Assembly (NCBI RefSeq): GCF_001969385.1
Contig: NZ_CP014796.1
Span: 2,993,501-3,057,500 of the forward strand
Reading direction: 5' to 3'
From: Salipiger profundus
Lineage (GTDB): Bacteria > Pseudomonadota > Alphaproteobacteria > Rhodobacterales > Rhodobacteraceae
Length of the DNA stretch: 64,000 nt
The notes beneath the pieces were generated by a model, which saw only the letters and a list, made by a program, of their open reading frames with translations, searched no databases and was not told the DNA's origin. A program made the translations under genes and the position numbers. How positions within the stretch are numbered: position 1 is the first letter of the stretch; every line of letters starts with the position of its first letter. Positions 37,026 to 45,236 of the stretch are shown here, piece after piece.

Positions 37026-38111
37026 ATGAGCTCCGTCACCCTGCGCAACGTCGTGAAGCGCTTCCACAAGTTCACGGCGGTGCATGAAACCAACCTCGAG
37101 ATCCCCGAGGGCGCCTTTGTCACGTTGCTCGGCCCCTCGGGCTGCGGCAAGACCACGAACCTGCGCATGATCGCCGGGCTGCTCGATCCGACCAAGGGCG
37201 AGATCCTCATCGGCGGGCGCGCGGTCAACAACGTGCCGATCCACAAGCGCAACCTCGGGATCGTGTTCCAGAACTACGCGCTCTTTCCGCACAAGACCGT
37301 GGCCGAGAACGTCGCCTTCGGTCTGAAATACCGCGACATTCCAAGTTCCGAGATCGCCGGCCGCGTGCAGGCCGCGCTGGATCTCGTGCAGCTCCCGCAT
37401 GTGGGCGAACGCTACCCCAAGGCGCTGTCGGGCGGCCAGCAGCAGCGCATCGCGCTGGCCCGTGCGATCGTCATCGAACCCGACGTGCTGCTGCTCGACG
37501 AGCCGCTCTCGGCGCTCGACGCCAACCTGCGCGAGGACATGCGCGTGGAGTTGAAACGGATCCAGGACAAGATCGGCGTCACCACCGTCTTCGTCACCCA
37601 CGACCAGTCCGAGGCGCTGGCGATGTCCGACAAGATCGTCGTGATGAGCGCGGGTCGGGTCGAGCAGATGGGCAGCCCCGACGAGGTCTACAACAACCCT
37701 GCAAGCGCCTTCGTGGCGAACTTCCTCGGGGCGTCGAACATGCTGCCCGCGCGCTGCACGTCGACCGGCGCCGAGGGCACGACGCTCGATGTCGCGCCCT
37801 TTGGTCCGGTCGCGATCCCCGCCGCCAAGGCGCAGCGGCTCGACGGGGCGGGGCCTGCCACGCTGGTCCTGCGCGCCGAGAAGCTGCAGGTGCTGTCCCC
37901 CGGCAGCGCGCCCCCCGAAATGATCACCGCGCCGGCCACGGTCGAGACCGTCGACTACCAGGGCCAGACGGTGCGCTACTTCCTGCGGCTCGGCGACCGC
38001 CAGCTGCAGGCGCTCAACATGATCGACGAGAAACCATTCGAAGAAGGCGCGCAGGTCGAGATCGGCTTTCGTCCGAAGGACTGCTCCGCGCTGCCCGGGG
38101 AGGCGGAATGA
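37026..38111 (+). CDS. ABC transporter ATPase, polyamine type (PotA-like)
   Basis: The 361-residue ATPase powers the transporter from the cytoplasmic face. It has Walker A in GPSGCGKTTNLRMIAGL, the Q-loop in VFQNYALFPHKTVAENV, the signature LSGGQQQRIALARA, Walker B in VLLLDEPLSALD and the switch His in FVTHDQSEALAMSDK. The C-terminal TOBE regulatory domain covers about residues 275-355. Its start codon follows AGGACACACAC. It overlaps the class III aminotransferase gene by 4 bp (ATGA), which shows that transport and catabolic genes form a single transcription unit. Confidence 0.95.
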   Translation: MSSVTLRNVVKRFHKFTAVHETNLEIPEGAFVTLLGPSGCGKTTNLRMIAGLLDPTKGEILIGGRAVNNVPIHKRNLGIVFQNYALFPHKTVAENVAFGLKYRDIPSSEIAGRVQAALDLVQLPHVGERYPKALSGGQQQRIALARAIVIEPDVLLLDEPLSALDANLREDMRVELKRIQDKIGVTTVFVTHDQSEALAMSDKIVVMSAGRVEQMGSPDEVYNNPASAFVANFLGASNMLPARCTSTGAEGTTLDVAPFGPVAIPAAKAQRLDGAGPATLVLRAEKLQVLSPGSAPPEMITAPATVETVDYQGQTVRYFLRLGDRQLQALNMIDEKPFEEGAQVEIGFRPKDCSALPGEAE

Positions 38112-39445
38112 GCCACCTTTTCTACCAGGGGCACGGTCGCAAGCCCGTGCTCGACCAGGCGCGCGGCGTCTACATGTGGGACACCGACGGCCGACGCTAC
38201 CTCGACGGCTCGTCGGGGGCGATGGTCTGCAACATCGGCCATTCCAACCCGCGCGTGCTGGCGGCGATGCGCGAGCAGATGGACCGCGCCACCTTCGGCT
38301 ACCGTCTGCACTTCGAGACCGAGGCCTCGGAGCGGCTTGCGGCCAAGACCGTCGAGAAGATGCCCGAGGGGCTGTCGAAGGTGTTCTTCGTCTCCGGCGG
38401 CTCGGAGGCGATCGAAAGCGCCATGAAGCTCGCCCGGCAATATGCCGTGGCCATCGGGCAGGGGAGCCGCTGGAAGGTGATCTCGCGCAGCCCGTCCTAC
38501 CACGGATGCACGCTGGGCGCGCTGGCGGTGACCGGCTACCGCAGCCTCACAGAGCCCTTCGCGCCGATGATGCGCGAGATGCCCAAGGTGCCCGCGCCGC
38601 GAGCCTATCTTGATGGCCTCGACCCCGACGACCCCGCCACCGGACACCATTATGCCGACATGCTCGAGGCGCAGATCCTGCGCGAGGGCCCCGAGAGCGT
38701 GCTGGCCTTCGTGCTCGAGCCGGTGGGCGGGGCCTCGACCGGGGCGCTGGTGCCGCCGGAGGGCTACATGGCCCGCATCCGCGAGATTTGCGACCGCCAT
38801 GGCGTGCTTCTCATCATGGACGAGGTGATGACCGGCGCCGGGCGCACCGGCGCGTTCCTCGGCTGCGAGCACTGGAACACCCGGCCCGACATCGTGGTGA
38901 TGTCCAAGGGCTTCGCCGCCGGCTACGCGCCGCTCGGTGGCATCGTGGCGCCCGACTGGCTCGTCGGGCCGGTGCTCGACCAGGGCGGCTTCGCGCATGG
39001 CTTCACCTATGCCGGCAACCCGCTGGCCTGTGCCGCCGGTGCCGCCGTGCTCGACGAGATCGACCGGCAGGGGCTGGTCGGGAACGCCGCCATCATGGGC
39101 GAGAAGCTCAAGGCGCGGCTGCACGCGCTTGCGCAGAAGCATGAGATCATCGGGGACGTGCGCGGCAAGGGGCTGCTCACCGCCTTCGAGTTCATGTCCG
39201 ACCCGGTGACCAAGGCGCCGCTGCCGAAGGAGCTGCGTGCCTTCGACCGTTTCGTGCAGATCGCCTACGAGAACGGTCTCATCGTCTACTCGCGCCGGAC
39301 CCGCGACGGGGTGGAGGGCGACCATATCCTCGTCTGTCCGCCGCTCATCGTCACCGATGCCCATCTCGACGAGATCGTCGAGGGGCTCGACCTGTCGCTC
39401 GCGCAGTTCCGCGCCGAGCTTCCGGCACTCGACAAGGTCCACTGA
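38108..39445 (+). CDS. Class III aminotransferase
   Basis: The 445-residue PLP enzyme has the class III features HFETEASERLAAK, VSGGSEAIESAMKLARQYAV, the SYHG PLP-contacting loop in RSPSYHGCTLGALAVTGY, the metal-like DEVMTGAGRTG, and PLP lysine at residue 267 in VVMSKGFAAGYAPLGGI. Class III enzymes act on omega-amino, beta-amino or diamine groups, with pyruvate or 2-oxoglutarate as partner. The overlap with the ATPase gene upstream and the immediate start of the DUF849 gene downstream suggest it acts on the imported substrate. If its product is a beta-keto acid, the next enzyme could use it directly; that is inference. Confidence 0.92.
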   Translation: MSHLFYQGHGRKPVLDQARGVYMWDTDGRRYLDGSSGAMVCNIGHSNPRVLAAMREQMDRATFGYRLHFETEASERLAAKTVEKMPEGLSKVFFVSGGSEAIESAMKLARQYAVAIGQGSRWKVISRSPSYHGCTLGALAVTGYRSLTEPFAPMMREMPKVPAPRAYLDGLDPDDPATGHHYADMLEAQILREGPESVLAFVLEPVGGASTGALVPPEGYMARIREICDRHGVLLIMDEVMTGAGRTGAFLGCEHWNTRPDIVVMSKGFAAGYAPLGGIVAPDWLVGPVLDQGGFAHGFTYAGNPLACAAGAAVLDEIDRQGLVGNAAIMGEKLKARLHALAQKHEIIGDVRGKGLLTAFEFMSDPVTKAPLPKELRAFDRFVQIAYENGLIVYSRRTRDGVEGDHILVCPPLIVTDAHLDEIVEGLDLSLAQFRAELPALDKVH

Positions 39446-40372
39446 ATGTCCAAGATCCTCATCACCTGCGCGCTGACGGGCTCGATCCACACGCCCTCGA
39501 TGTCGCCCTACCTGCCGGTCACCGCCGACGAGATCGTCGAGCAGGGGCTGGCGGCGGCCGAGGCGGGCGCCGCGATCCTGCACCTGCATGCGCGCGATCC
39601 CGACACCGGCCGGCCCTCGGCCGCGCCCGAGCATTACGACGCCTTCCTGCCGCGCCTGAAACAGGCGAGCGACGCGGTGCTCAACCTCACCACCGGAGGC
39701 AGCGCCGTGATGACGCTCGACGAGCGGCTCGCCGGGCCCAAGGCGGCGGAGCCCGAGATGTGCTCGCTCAACATGGGCAGCATGAACTTCGCGCTCTACC
39801 CGCTGGCGCAGCGCATCGACACCTGGATGCACGACTGGGAAAAGCCGTTCCTCGAAGGCTCGGACGATCTCATCTTCAAGAACACGCCGCGCGACATCGC
39901 GCATGTGCTGACCGAGATGGGCGAGAAACGCGGCGCGCGGTTCGAGTTCGAATGCTACGACGTCGGACATCTCTACATGCTGCGGCATTTCATGGATCGC
40001 GGCATGGTGCCCGGCACGCCCTTCCTGCAGTTCGTCTTCGGCGTGCTGGGGGGCATCGGGCCGGACCCGGAGAACCTCGTCCACATGAAGCACATTGCCG
40101 ACAAGCTCTTCCCCGATGGCTACCAGTTCTCGGTGCTGGCGGCGGGGCGTCACCAGATGCCGCTCGCGACCATGGCGGCGGCGCTGGGCGGGCACGTCCG
40201 TGTCGGTCTCGAGGACAGCCTGACCATCGCGCGCGGGACGCTGGCGAAATCCAACGCCGAGCAGGTCGCCAAGATCCGCCGCATCGTCGAGGAGCTGGGA
40301 CGCGAGCCCGCCACCCCCGACGAGGCGCGCGCGATGCTGGGCCTCAAGGGCGCGGACAGGACGGCGATATGA
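39446..40372 (+). CDS. Beta-keto acid cleavage enzyme (BKACE, DUF849)
   Basis: The 308-residue TIM-barrel enzyme belongs to the DUF849/BKACE family. These zinc enzymes cleave a beta-keto acid with acetyl-CoA to acetoacetate and an acyl-CoA; the first known member works in lysine fermentation. Zinc-binding HLHARDP near residue 48 (HxH motif), GGSAVMTLDERLAG, and the C-terminal GLEDSLTIARGTLAKSN are all visible. Its ATG directly follows the aminotransferase stop with no gap, and the GNAT gene overlaps its 3' end by 4 bp. In this setting it likely takes the keto acid made by the aminotransferase. The side chain it accepts is unknown and decides the pathway. Confidence 0.9.
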   Translation: MSKILITCALTGSIHTPSMSPYLPVTADEIVEQGLAAAEAGAAILHLHARDPDTGRPSAAPEHYDAFLPRLKQASDAVLNLTTGGSAVMTLDERLAGPKAAEPEMCSLNMGSMNFALYPLAQRIDTWMHDWEKPFLEGSDDLIFKNTPRDIAHVLTEMGEKRGARFEFECYDVGHLYMLRHFMDRGMVPGTPFLQFVFGVLGGIGPDPENLVHMKHIADKLFPDGYQFSVLAAGRHQMPLATMAAALGGHVRVGLEDSLTIARGTLAKSNAEQVAKIRRIVEELGREPATPDEARAMLGLKGADRTAI

Positions 40373-40857
40373 GCGTGACATTCCGACAGGCCGGGGCGGG
40401 CGACGTGCCCGCCCTCAACGCCGCGCTGGCACGGCTCTCGGCGGACATCGGCGACACCCACCGCGCCTCGGACGAGGACCTGCGGCGCGCGGGCTTCGGC
40501 GCCCATCCGGCGTTTCGCGCGGTCCTTGCGGAGACGGCGGAGGGGCTCGTAGGAGTCGCGCTCTACTCGCCTGCCATGTCGACCTCGAAGGGGCTGGTGG
40601 TGACCTACGTCGCCGATCTATGGATCTCGCCGGACCTGCGCGGCCAGCGGCTGGGGCCGCGGCTGCTGGCGGCGGTCGCCCGGGATGCGGCCGAGACCTG
40701 GGGCGCTCGGGCGCTGAAGCTCAACGTCTACCATGCAAGCCCCGACGCGCGGCGCTTCTACGACCGGCTGGGCTTCGTCGCGGCCACACAGCACACCGAG
40801 ATGTTCCTGGACGAGGCCCGGACGGCGGATCTTGCAACACATGGAGAAAAGGCATGA
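40369..40857 (+). CDS. GNAT family N-acetyltransferase
   Basis: The 162-residue enzyme transfers an acetyl group from acetyl-CoA to an amine. The GNAT acetyl-CoA-binding motif A is seen in ADLWISPDLRGQRLGPRLLA near residue 80-100, and motif B in LNVYHASPDARRFYDRLGFV near residue 120-140. It overlaps the DUF849 gene before it and the acetylpolyamine amidohydrolase gene after it (each ATGA), so all three are translated together. Diamine or polyamine acetyltransferases belong to this superfamily. In this operon it could cap a free amino group of the imported substrate, with the deacetylase acting later. Substrate is inferred from context only. Confidence 0.85.
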   Translation: MSVTFRQAGAGDVPALNAALARLSADIGDTHRASDEDLRRAGFGAHPAFRAVLAETAEGLVGVALYSPAMSTSKGLVVTYVADLWISPDLRGQRLGPRLLAAVARDAAETWGARALKLNVYHASPDARRFYDRLGFVAATQHTEMFLDEARTADLATHGEKA

Positions 40858-41876
40858 AGGCATTCTTCGACGCCCGGCAGTGGAAGCACGCGCCGCAGCA
40901 CTTCATGGCGAACGGCACGCTGCTGCCCAACCCCGAAGAGCCGCGCCGGATCGAGATCCTGACCGACGCTGCCGAAGCCGCCGGTTGCCGGTTCGAGATG
41001 CCCGACGACGCGGGGCTCGGGCCCATCGCGGCGCTGCACACCGCCGAATACATCACCTTCCTGCGCAACATCTATACCCGCTGGCGGCGGATCGATGGCG
41101 CGGGCGCGGAGGTCATTCCCAACATCCACCCCGCCAATCGCACCGACGGCTATCCGAAATCGGCGGTGGGGCAGGCGGGCTGGCACCAGGCGGATACAGC
41201 CTGTCCGATCGCCGAGCATACCTTCGAAGCCGCCTACTGGTCGGCTCAGAGCGCCATCGCGGGGGCCGACCACCTGCTTGCGGGCGGTGACATGGCCTAT
41301 GCGCTCTCGCGGCCGCCGGGGCACCACGCCTTTGCCGATCTCGCCGGCGGCTTCTGCTTCTTCAACAACGCCGGCATCGCCGCCGAACGGCTGCGCGCAG
41401 CCGGCCTGCGCCCGGCCATCGTCGATGTCGACGTGCACCACGGCAACGGCACGCAGGGGATATTCTACGAGCGGGGCGACGTGCTGACGGTGTCGATCCA
41501 CGCCGATCCCGCGCGGTTCTACCCGTTTTTCTGGGGCCATGCGCAGGAGCGCGGCGCGGGCGCGGGGCTGGGGACGAACCTCAACCTGCCGCTTGCACGC
41601 GGCACCGGCGATGACGACTACCTCGGCACGCTGGCGACGGCGTTGGAGCGCTGCGACAGCTTCGGGGCGGACGTGATCGTTGTGGCGCTGGGCCTCGATG
41701 CGTCCATCGACGACCCGTTCCAAGGGCTCGCGGTCACGCAGGAGGGCTTCACCCGCATCGGCGCGGCGCTGGCCGCTACCGGGCGCAAGCTGCTCTTCCT
41801 GCAGGAAGGCGGCTACGTCAGCGAGACGCTCGGCGCCAACCTGACCCACGTGCTGACCGGCGCGACGGGGGGCTGA
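40854..41876 (+). CDS. Acetylpolyamine amidohydrolase (histone deacetylase family)
   Basis: This 340-residue zinc deacetylase resembles bacterial acetylpolyamine amidohydrolase more than short HDAC-like enzymes. The catalytic His pair is in RPPGHHAFADLAGGF (residues 157-158), the zinc ligands are Asp193 and His195 in DVDVHHGNG and Asp282 in GLDASIDDP, and GGY near the C terminus gives the catalytic Tyr. The L1 insertion near 75-115 (with YTRWRRIDGAG) is of the kind that narrows the entrance in such enzymes. It would release acetate from N-acetylated diamines or polyamines. It closes an operon with a polyamine-type transporter and an acetyltransferase, which supports that use. Confidence 0.9.
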   Translation: MKAFFDARQWKHAPQHFMANGTLLPNPEEPRRIEILTDAAEAAGCRFEMPDDAGLGPIAALHTAEYITFLRNIYTRWRRIDGAGAEVIPNIHPANRTDGYPKSAVGQAGWHQADTACPIAEHTFEAAYWSAQSAIAGADHLLAGGDMAYALSRPPGHHAFADLAGGFCFFNNAGIAAERLRAAGLRPAIVDVDVHHGNGTQGIFYERGDVLTVSIHADPARFYPFFWGHAQERGAGAGLGTNLNLPLARGTGDDDYLGTLATALERCDSFGADVIVVALGLDASIDDPFQGLAVTQEGFTRIGAALAATGRKLLFLQEGGYVSETLGANLTHVLTGATGG

Positions 41877-41882
41877 ACCCGG

Positions 41883-42773
41883 TCAGCCGGCGATCTCGCG
41901 CAGCAGCCAGTCTCGGAAGCGCTGGACGTGCGGGCTCGACCGCGATCGCTCCGGCAGGATCAGCGCGTAATGCTCGCCGGTCTCGAAGCGGCGCGGCGCG
42001 GCCAGCGCCAGCGCGCCCCGCTCGAGCGCCGGCCGGGCGACGATCTCGGGTACGATGCCCACGCCGAGTCCGGCGATGGCGGCGTCGACGATCATGTCGA
42101 AATGATCGAGCCGCGCGCCGCGCAGGATGCGGCGGGGATCGGTCTCGGAGCCCCGGAACCAGTCGAGCCAGAGCGTCGGGCGGGTGGATTGCTGCAGCAG
42201 CGGCAGCTCCAGAAGCTCGGCATCGCTCAGCGCCGCGCGGCCGCGCAGCAGCGCTGGCGCGGCGACGATCACCATCGTCTCGGGCAGAACCGGCTCCGAG
42301 GTGACACCGGGCATGTCATGCCCGCTGCGCATAATCGCAAGGTCGAGCGGCTCGCGGCCGAAGTCCACCGGCAGCAGCCGCGCACTGAGGTCGAGGCTGA
42401 TCTCGGGAGCCTCGCGCGCAAAGCCCGAGAGCCGCGGGATGAGCCAGATCCGCGCGAGGCTCGGCAGCACCGCCATGCGCAGCACGGCGTCGCGCCCGCC
42501 GAAGGCCATGACCCCCATTGCCGCCTCGTCGAGCCCGGCGAGCAGATGTTCGGCCCGGTCAAGGAAGGCATGGCCCGCAGGCGAAAGCACGAGCCGCTGG
42601 CGCACGCGGTTGAAGAGCGCAACGCCCAGCCGGTCCTCGAGCGAGGCGAGCGAACGCGAGATCGCGCTCTGCGTCAGCCCGAGGCTTTCGGCAGCCATCG
42701 TCGTGGTGCCGCGCCGGGCGCAGGCGGTGAAGGCCTCGAGCTCGGCCACGGAGGGGATGTAGGCTTTGCGCAT
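41883..42773 (-). CDS. LysR-type regulator divergent from gcdH
   Basis: The 296-residue regulator has the N-terminal winged helix (VAELEAFTACARRGTTTMAA, LTQSAISRSLASLEDRLGVA) and the substrate-binding domain (about residues 90-290, with GLGVGIVPEIVARPALERGA near the end). It is divergent from the glutaryl-CoA dehydrogenase gene, and the space between them has an ATGAG-N5-CTCAT palindrome. A LysR protein next to gcdH is a known arrangement in proteobacteria (GcdR), in which glutarate or glutaryl-CoA signals lysine breakdown. It converges on the amidohydrolase gene with 6 bp between stops, so its transcript overlaps the end of the other operon. Confidence 0.9.
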   Translation of the reverse strand: MRKAYIPSVAELEAFTACARRGTTTMAAESLGLTQSAISRSLASLEDRLGVALFNRVRQRLVLSPAGHAFLDRAEHLLAGLDEAAMGVMAFGGRDAVLRMAVLPSLARIWLIPRLSGFAREAPEISLDLSARLLPVDFGREPLDLAIMRSGHDMPGVTSEPVLPETMVIVAAPALLRGRAALSDAELLELPLLQQSTRPTLWLDWFRGSETDPRRILRGARLDHFDMIVDAAIAGLGVGIVPEIVARPALERGALALAAPRRFETGEHYALILPERSRSSPHVQRFRDWLLREIAG

Positions 42774-42807
42774 GCACCTTTTCTAGCGGTGGGAAGCGCT
42801 TGAGGCT

Positions 42808-42822
42808 ATGAGTTTTCCTCAT
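42808..42822. promoter_or_regulatory. Candidate LysR box in the gcdH promoter gap
   Basis: ATGAG-TTTTC-CTCAT is a 5-bp inverted repeat of the T-N11-A type. It lies 34 bp from the regulator's start and 81 bp before gcdH, between the two divergent genes. Confidence 0.55.
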
Positions 42823-42903
42823 TCCTTGCGCAAATTAATTCGTTTCCATGTGCGGGGCATCTTGCGTAGGGTGCGGGCCGAGACGAGACAAGGATTGAGA
42901 CAG

Positions 42904-44124
42904 ATGGCCGACGCCCCCGCTCTTCGCCCCAAGGACAACCCCGCGCTCGCGGGTTTCTCGTGGGAGGATCCGTTCCTCTTCGACGCGCAGCTCGAGGAAG
43001 ACGAGCGCATGATCGCCGAGAGCGCCCGCGCCTTCGCGCAGGACAAGCTCATGCCCCGGGTCGAGCACGCCTACATGGACGAGCAGACCGACCCGGAGAT
43101 CTTCGCCGAGATGGGCGCGCAGGGGCTGCTGGGGGTCACGGTGCCCGAGCAATATGGCGGCATCGGCGCGGGCTACGTGAGCTACGGGCTTGTCGCGCGC
43201 GAGATCGAGCGGGTCGACAGTGGCTACCGCTCGATGATGTCGGTGCAGTCGAGCCTCGTGATGTATCCGATCTATGCCTACGGCTCCGAGGCGCAGCGGC
43301 AGAAATACCTGCCGAAACTCGCGAGCGGCGAATGGATCGGCTGCTTCGGCCTGACCGAGCCCGACGCCGGCTCGGACCCGGCGGGCATGAAGACCCGCGC
43401 GGTGAAGACCGAGGGCGGCTACCGGCTCAAGGGTGCGAAGATGTGGATCTCGAACAGCCCGCTGGCGGATGTCTTCGTGGTCTGGGCGAAGTCCGAGGCG
43501 CATGGCGGCAAGATCCGCGGCTTCGTGCTCGAGAAGGGCATGAAGGGGCTGTCGGCGCCGAAGATCGGCGGCAAGCTGAGCCTGCGCGCGAGCATCACCG
43601 GCGAGATCGTCATGGATGACGTCGAGGTCGGCGAGGATGCGCTGCTGCCGAACGTCGAGGGGCTCAAGGGGCCGTTCGGCTGCCTCAACCGCGCGCGCTA
43701 CGGCATCGCATGGGGCGTGATGGGCGCGGCCGAGTTCTGCTGGATGCAGGCGCGGCAATACGGGCTCGATCGCAAGCAGTTCGACAAGCCGATCGCCGGG
43801 ACGCAGCTGTTCCAGAAGAAGCTTGCCGACATGCAGACCGAGATCGCGCTGGGACTGCAGGCGGCGCTGCGGGTTGGGCGGCTCATGGACGGCGCGCAGG
43901 CGGCTCCCGAGATGATCTCGCTCATCAAGCGCAACAACTGCGGCAAGGCACTCGACATCGCGCGGATGGCCCGCGACATGCACGGCGGCAACGGCATCCA
44001 GATCGAATACGGCGTGATGCGTCACGCGGCGAACCTCGAGACGGTGAACACCTACGAGGGCACGCACGACGTGCACGCGCTGATCCTCGGGCGGGCACAG
44101 ACCGGCATCCAGGCGTTTTTCTGA
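42904..44124 (+). CDS. gcdH: Glutaryl-CoA dehydrogenase
   Basis: The 406-residue FAD enzyme dehydrogenates and decarboxylates glutaryl-CoA to crotonyl-CoA in lysine and glutarate breakdown. It has the acyl-CoA dehydrogenase core: [20 protein letters not shown] (FAD site), [18 protein letters not shown], and catalytic Glu in [19 protein letters not shown]. The start ([20 protein letters not shown]) and ending are of the GcdH type and not the short-chain kind. ATG 42904 is preceded by AAGGA about nine bases upstream. It is the only gene on this transcript; the divergent LysR gene probably controls it. Copy B of the intergenic repeat follows. Confidence 0.92.
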   Translation: MADAPALRPKDNPALAGFSWEDPFLFDAQLEEDERMIAESARAFAQDKLMPRVEHAYMDEQTDPEIFAEMGAQGLLGVTVPEQYGGIGAGYVSYGLVAREIERVDSGYRSMMSVQSSLVMYPIYAYGSEAQRQKYLPKLASGEWIGCFGLTEPDAGSDPAGMKTRAVKTEGGYRLKGAKMWISNSPLADVFVVWAKSEAHGGKIRGFVLEKGMKGLSAPKIGGKLSLRASITGEIVMDDVEVGEDALLPNVEGLKGPFGCLNRARYGIAWGVMGAAEFCWMQARQYGLDRKQFDKPIAGTQLFQKKLADMQTEIALGLQAALRVGRLMDGAQAAPEMISLIKRNNCGKALDIARMARDMHGGNGIQIEYGVMRHAANLETVNTYEGTHDVHALILGRAQTGIQAFF

Positions 44125-44194
44125 GGGCGTCGTTCCTCGGGGCTGTTGGTGCGGGCCGGCGGATTGCCGGAGGGCCTCGGCCTTGTTGAGATCG

Positions 44195-44263
44195 CAGGGG
44201 GCGCTGCCCCCTCTGCGGCTGCGCCGCATTCACCCCCGAGGGTATTTGTCAAAGAGAAGAAGC
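44195..44263 (+). repeat. Intergenic double-hairpin repeat, copy B
   Basis: GGGGGC-GCT-GCCCCC (44197-44211) and TGCGGC-TGC-GCCGCA (44214-44228), followed by TTCACCCCCGAGGGTATTTG and a GAGAAGAAG end. It lies between the 3' ends of gcdH and the converging hemolysin III-like gene. Nearly identical to copy F. Confidence 0.92.
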
Positions 44264-44280
44264 AGGGGCGTGGCGCGTGG

Positions 44281-44922
44281 TCAGCGGGCGACGAGGATGA
44301 TCGCGGCGTAGTGGCTGACCGCGGCGGCGAGCACGTGGCCGTGCCAGATGGCGCGGGCGTAGGGGATGCGCGTCGAGTGGTGGAAGATCGTGCCCACCGT
44401 GTAGGCGAGGCCGCCGGCCACCAGCAGGGTCAGCGCCTCGGGCGTGAGGTTGGTGAGGAAGGGCCAGGCGGTGAGCCCGCCCAGCCAGCCCTGCGCGAGG
44501 TAGAGCGCGAAGCCAAGCCGCGCCCAGCGGTGGATCGAGGTGAGCTTCAGCGTGATGCCGATGGCGGAGATCGTCCATGAGGCGGCGGTGAGCGCGATGC
44601 CGGCGGTGCCGCCGATGCCGAGCAGCGCCATCGGCGTGTAGGTGCCCGAGATCAGCAGGTAGATGGCCGCGTGATCGAAGCGGCGCAGCACCGCCCGCGT
44701 CGGCGCGTGAAGGGTCAGGTTGTAGGCCGCCGAGAAGGAAAAGCTGCCGATCAGTCCCGCCGCGTAGGGCACGAGGGGCCAGACCGCGCCGGGCGCGGCG
44801 GCAAGCGTGGCCCAGACGAAGAGCGCCGAGACCGCCCCCACCGCGAAACAGACCCCCAGCACGAGCACGATGCCGTCGGCGATATGCTCTGGAAGGGAAT
44901 GTGAGAGAATGTGGCGGGTCAT
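44281..44922 (-). CDS. Hemolysin III family membrane protein (TrhA/YqfA)
   Basis: The 213-residue protein has seven membrane helices and the family's conserved zinc-type residues: His in SFSFSAAYNLTLHA, the run RRFDHAAIYLLISGTYTPM near the middle, and the final HHSTRIPYARAIWHGHVLAA. The family (PAQR/hemolysin III) includes E. coli TrhA, which affects membrane energetics; its enzymatic role is unclear. The start is chosen at 44922 because a family-typical MTRHILSHSLPEHIADGIVL begins there. It converges on gcdH across repeat copy B and is separated from the fadB-like gene upstream by about 310 bp. Confidence 0.85.
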   Translation of the reverse strand: MTRHILSHSLPEHIADGIVLVLGVCFAVGAVSALFVWATLAAAPGAVWPLVPYAAGLIGSFSFSAAYNLTLHAPTRAVLRRFDHAAIYLLISGTYTPMALLGIGGTAGIALTAASWTISAIGITLKLTSIHRWARLGFALYLAQGWLGGLTAWPFLTNLTPEALTLLVAGGLAYTVGTIFHHSTRIPYARAIWHGHVLAAAVSHYAAIILVAR

Positions 44923-45192
44923 GGCGATGGTCTTCTGTCCGTGGTGCTGTCCTGTCGCTGGTCGGTCGGCGGTGTGTCCGCGGCCATTTCGACGCGGGGC
45001 ATTGAGCATAGGCCGGCGGGACCGTTCTGGCGAGCCCCTGCGCAGAGACGTGATGCGCGGCGCCGGTTTGTGACAGCGATTTGATGAGCGATCTGCATTC
45101 GGCGGCCCTTTCCAAGCGACGCTATCAATGCGGGCTTGGGGGAATCGCGTCGTTAGCTCGACGCTAGCCGTGAATGGTTTCAGGCCGGTGAA
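44923..45192. other. Gap between TrhA start and the fadB terminator
   Basis: This stretch upstream of the hemolysin III-like gene probably carries its promoter. I see no gene or clear repeat in it, only a short imperfect inverted repeat near 45145-45165 (TTAGCTCGACGCTAGC). Confidence 0.35.
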
Positions 45193-45227
45193 GGCATCGC
45201 CCCGGGCCGTTCTGGCGGGGCGATGCC
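45193..45227 (-). terminator. Terminator of the fadA-fadB unit
   Basis: GGCATCGCCCC pairs perfectly over 11 bp with GGGGCGATGCC, with a 13-base loop. On the minus strand it lies 10 bp after the fadB stop and ends in TTCACC; the U-run is short. Confidence 0.65.
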
Positions 45228-45236
45228 GGTCGCATG

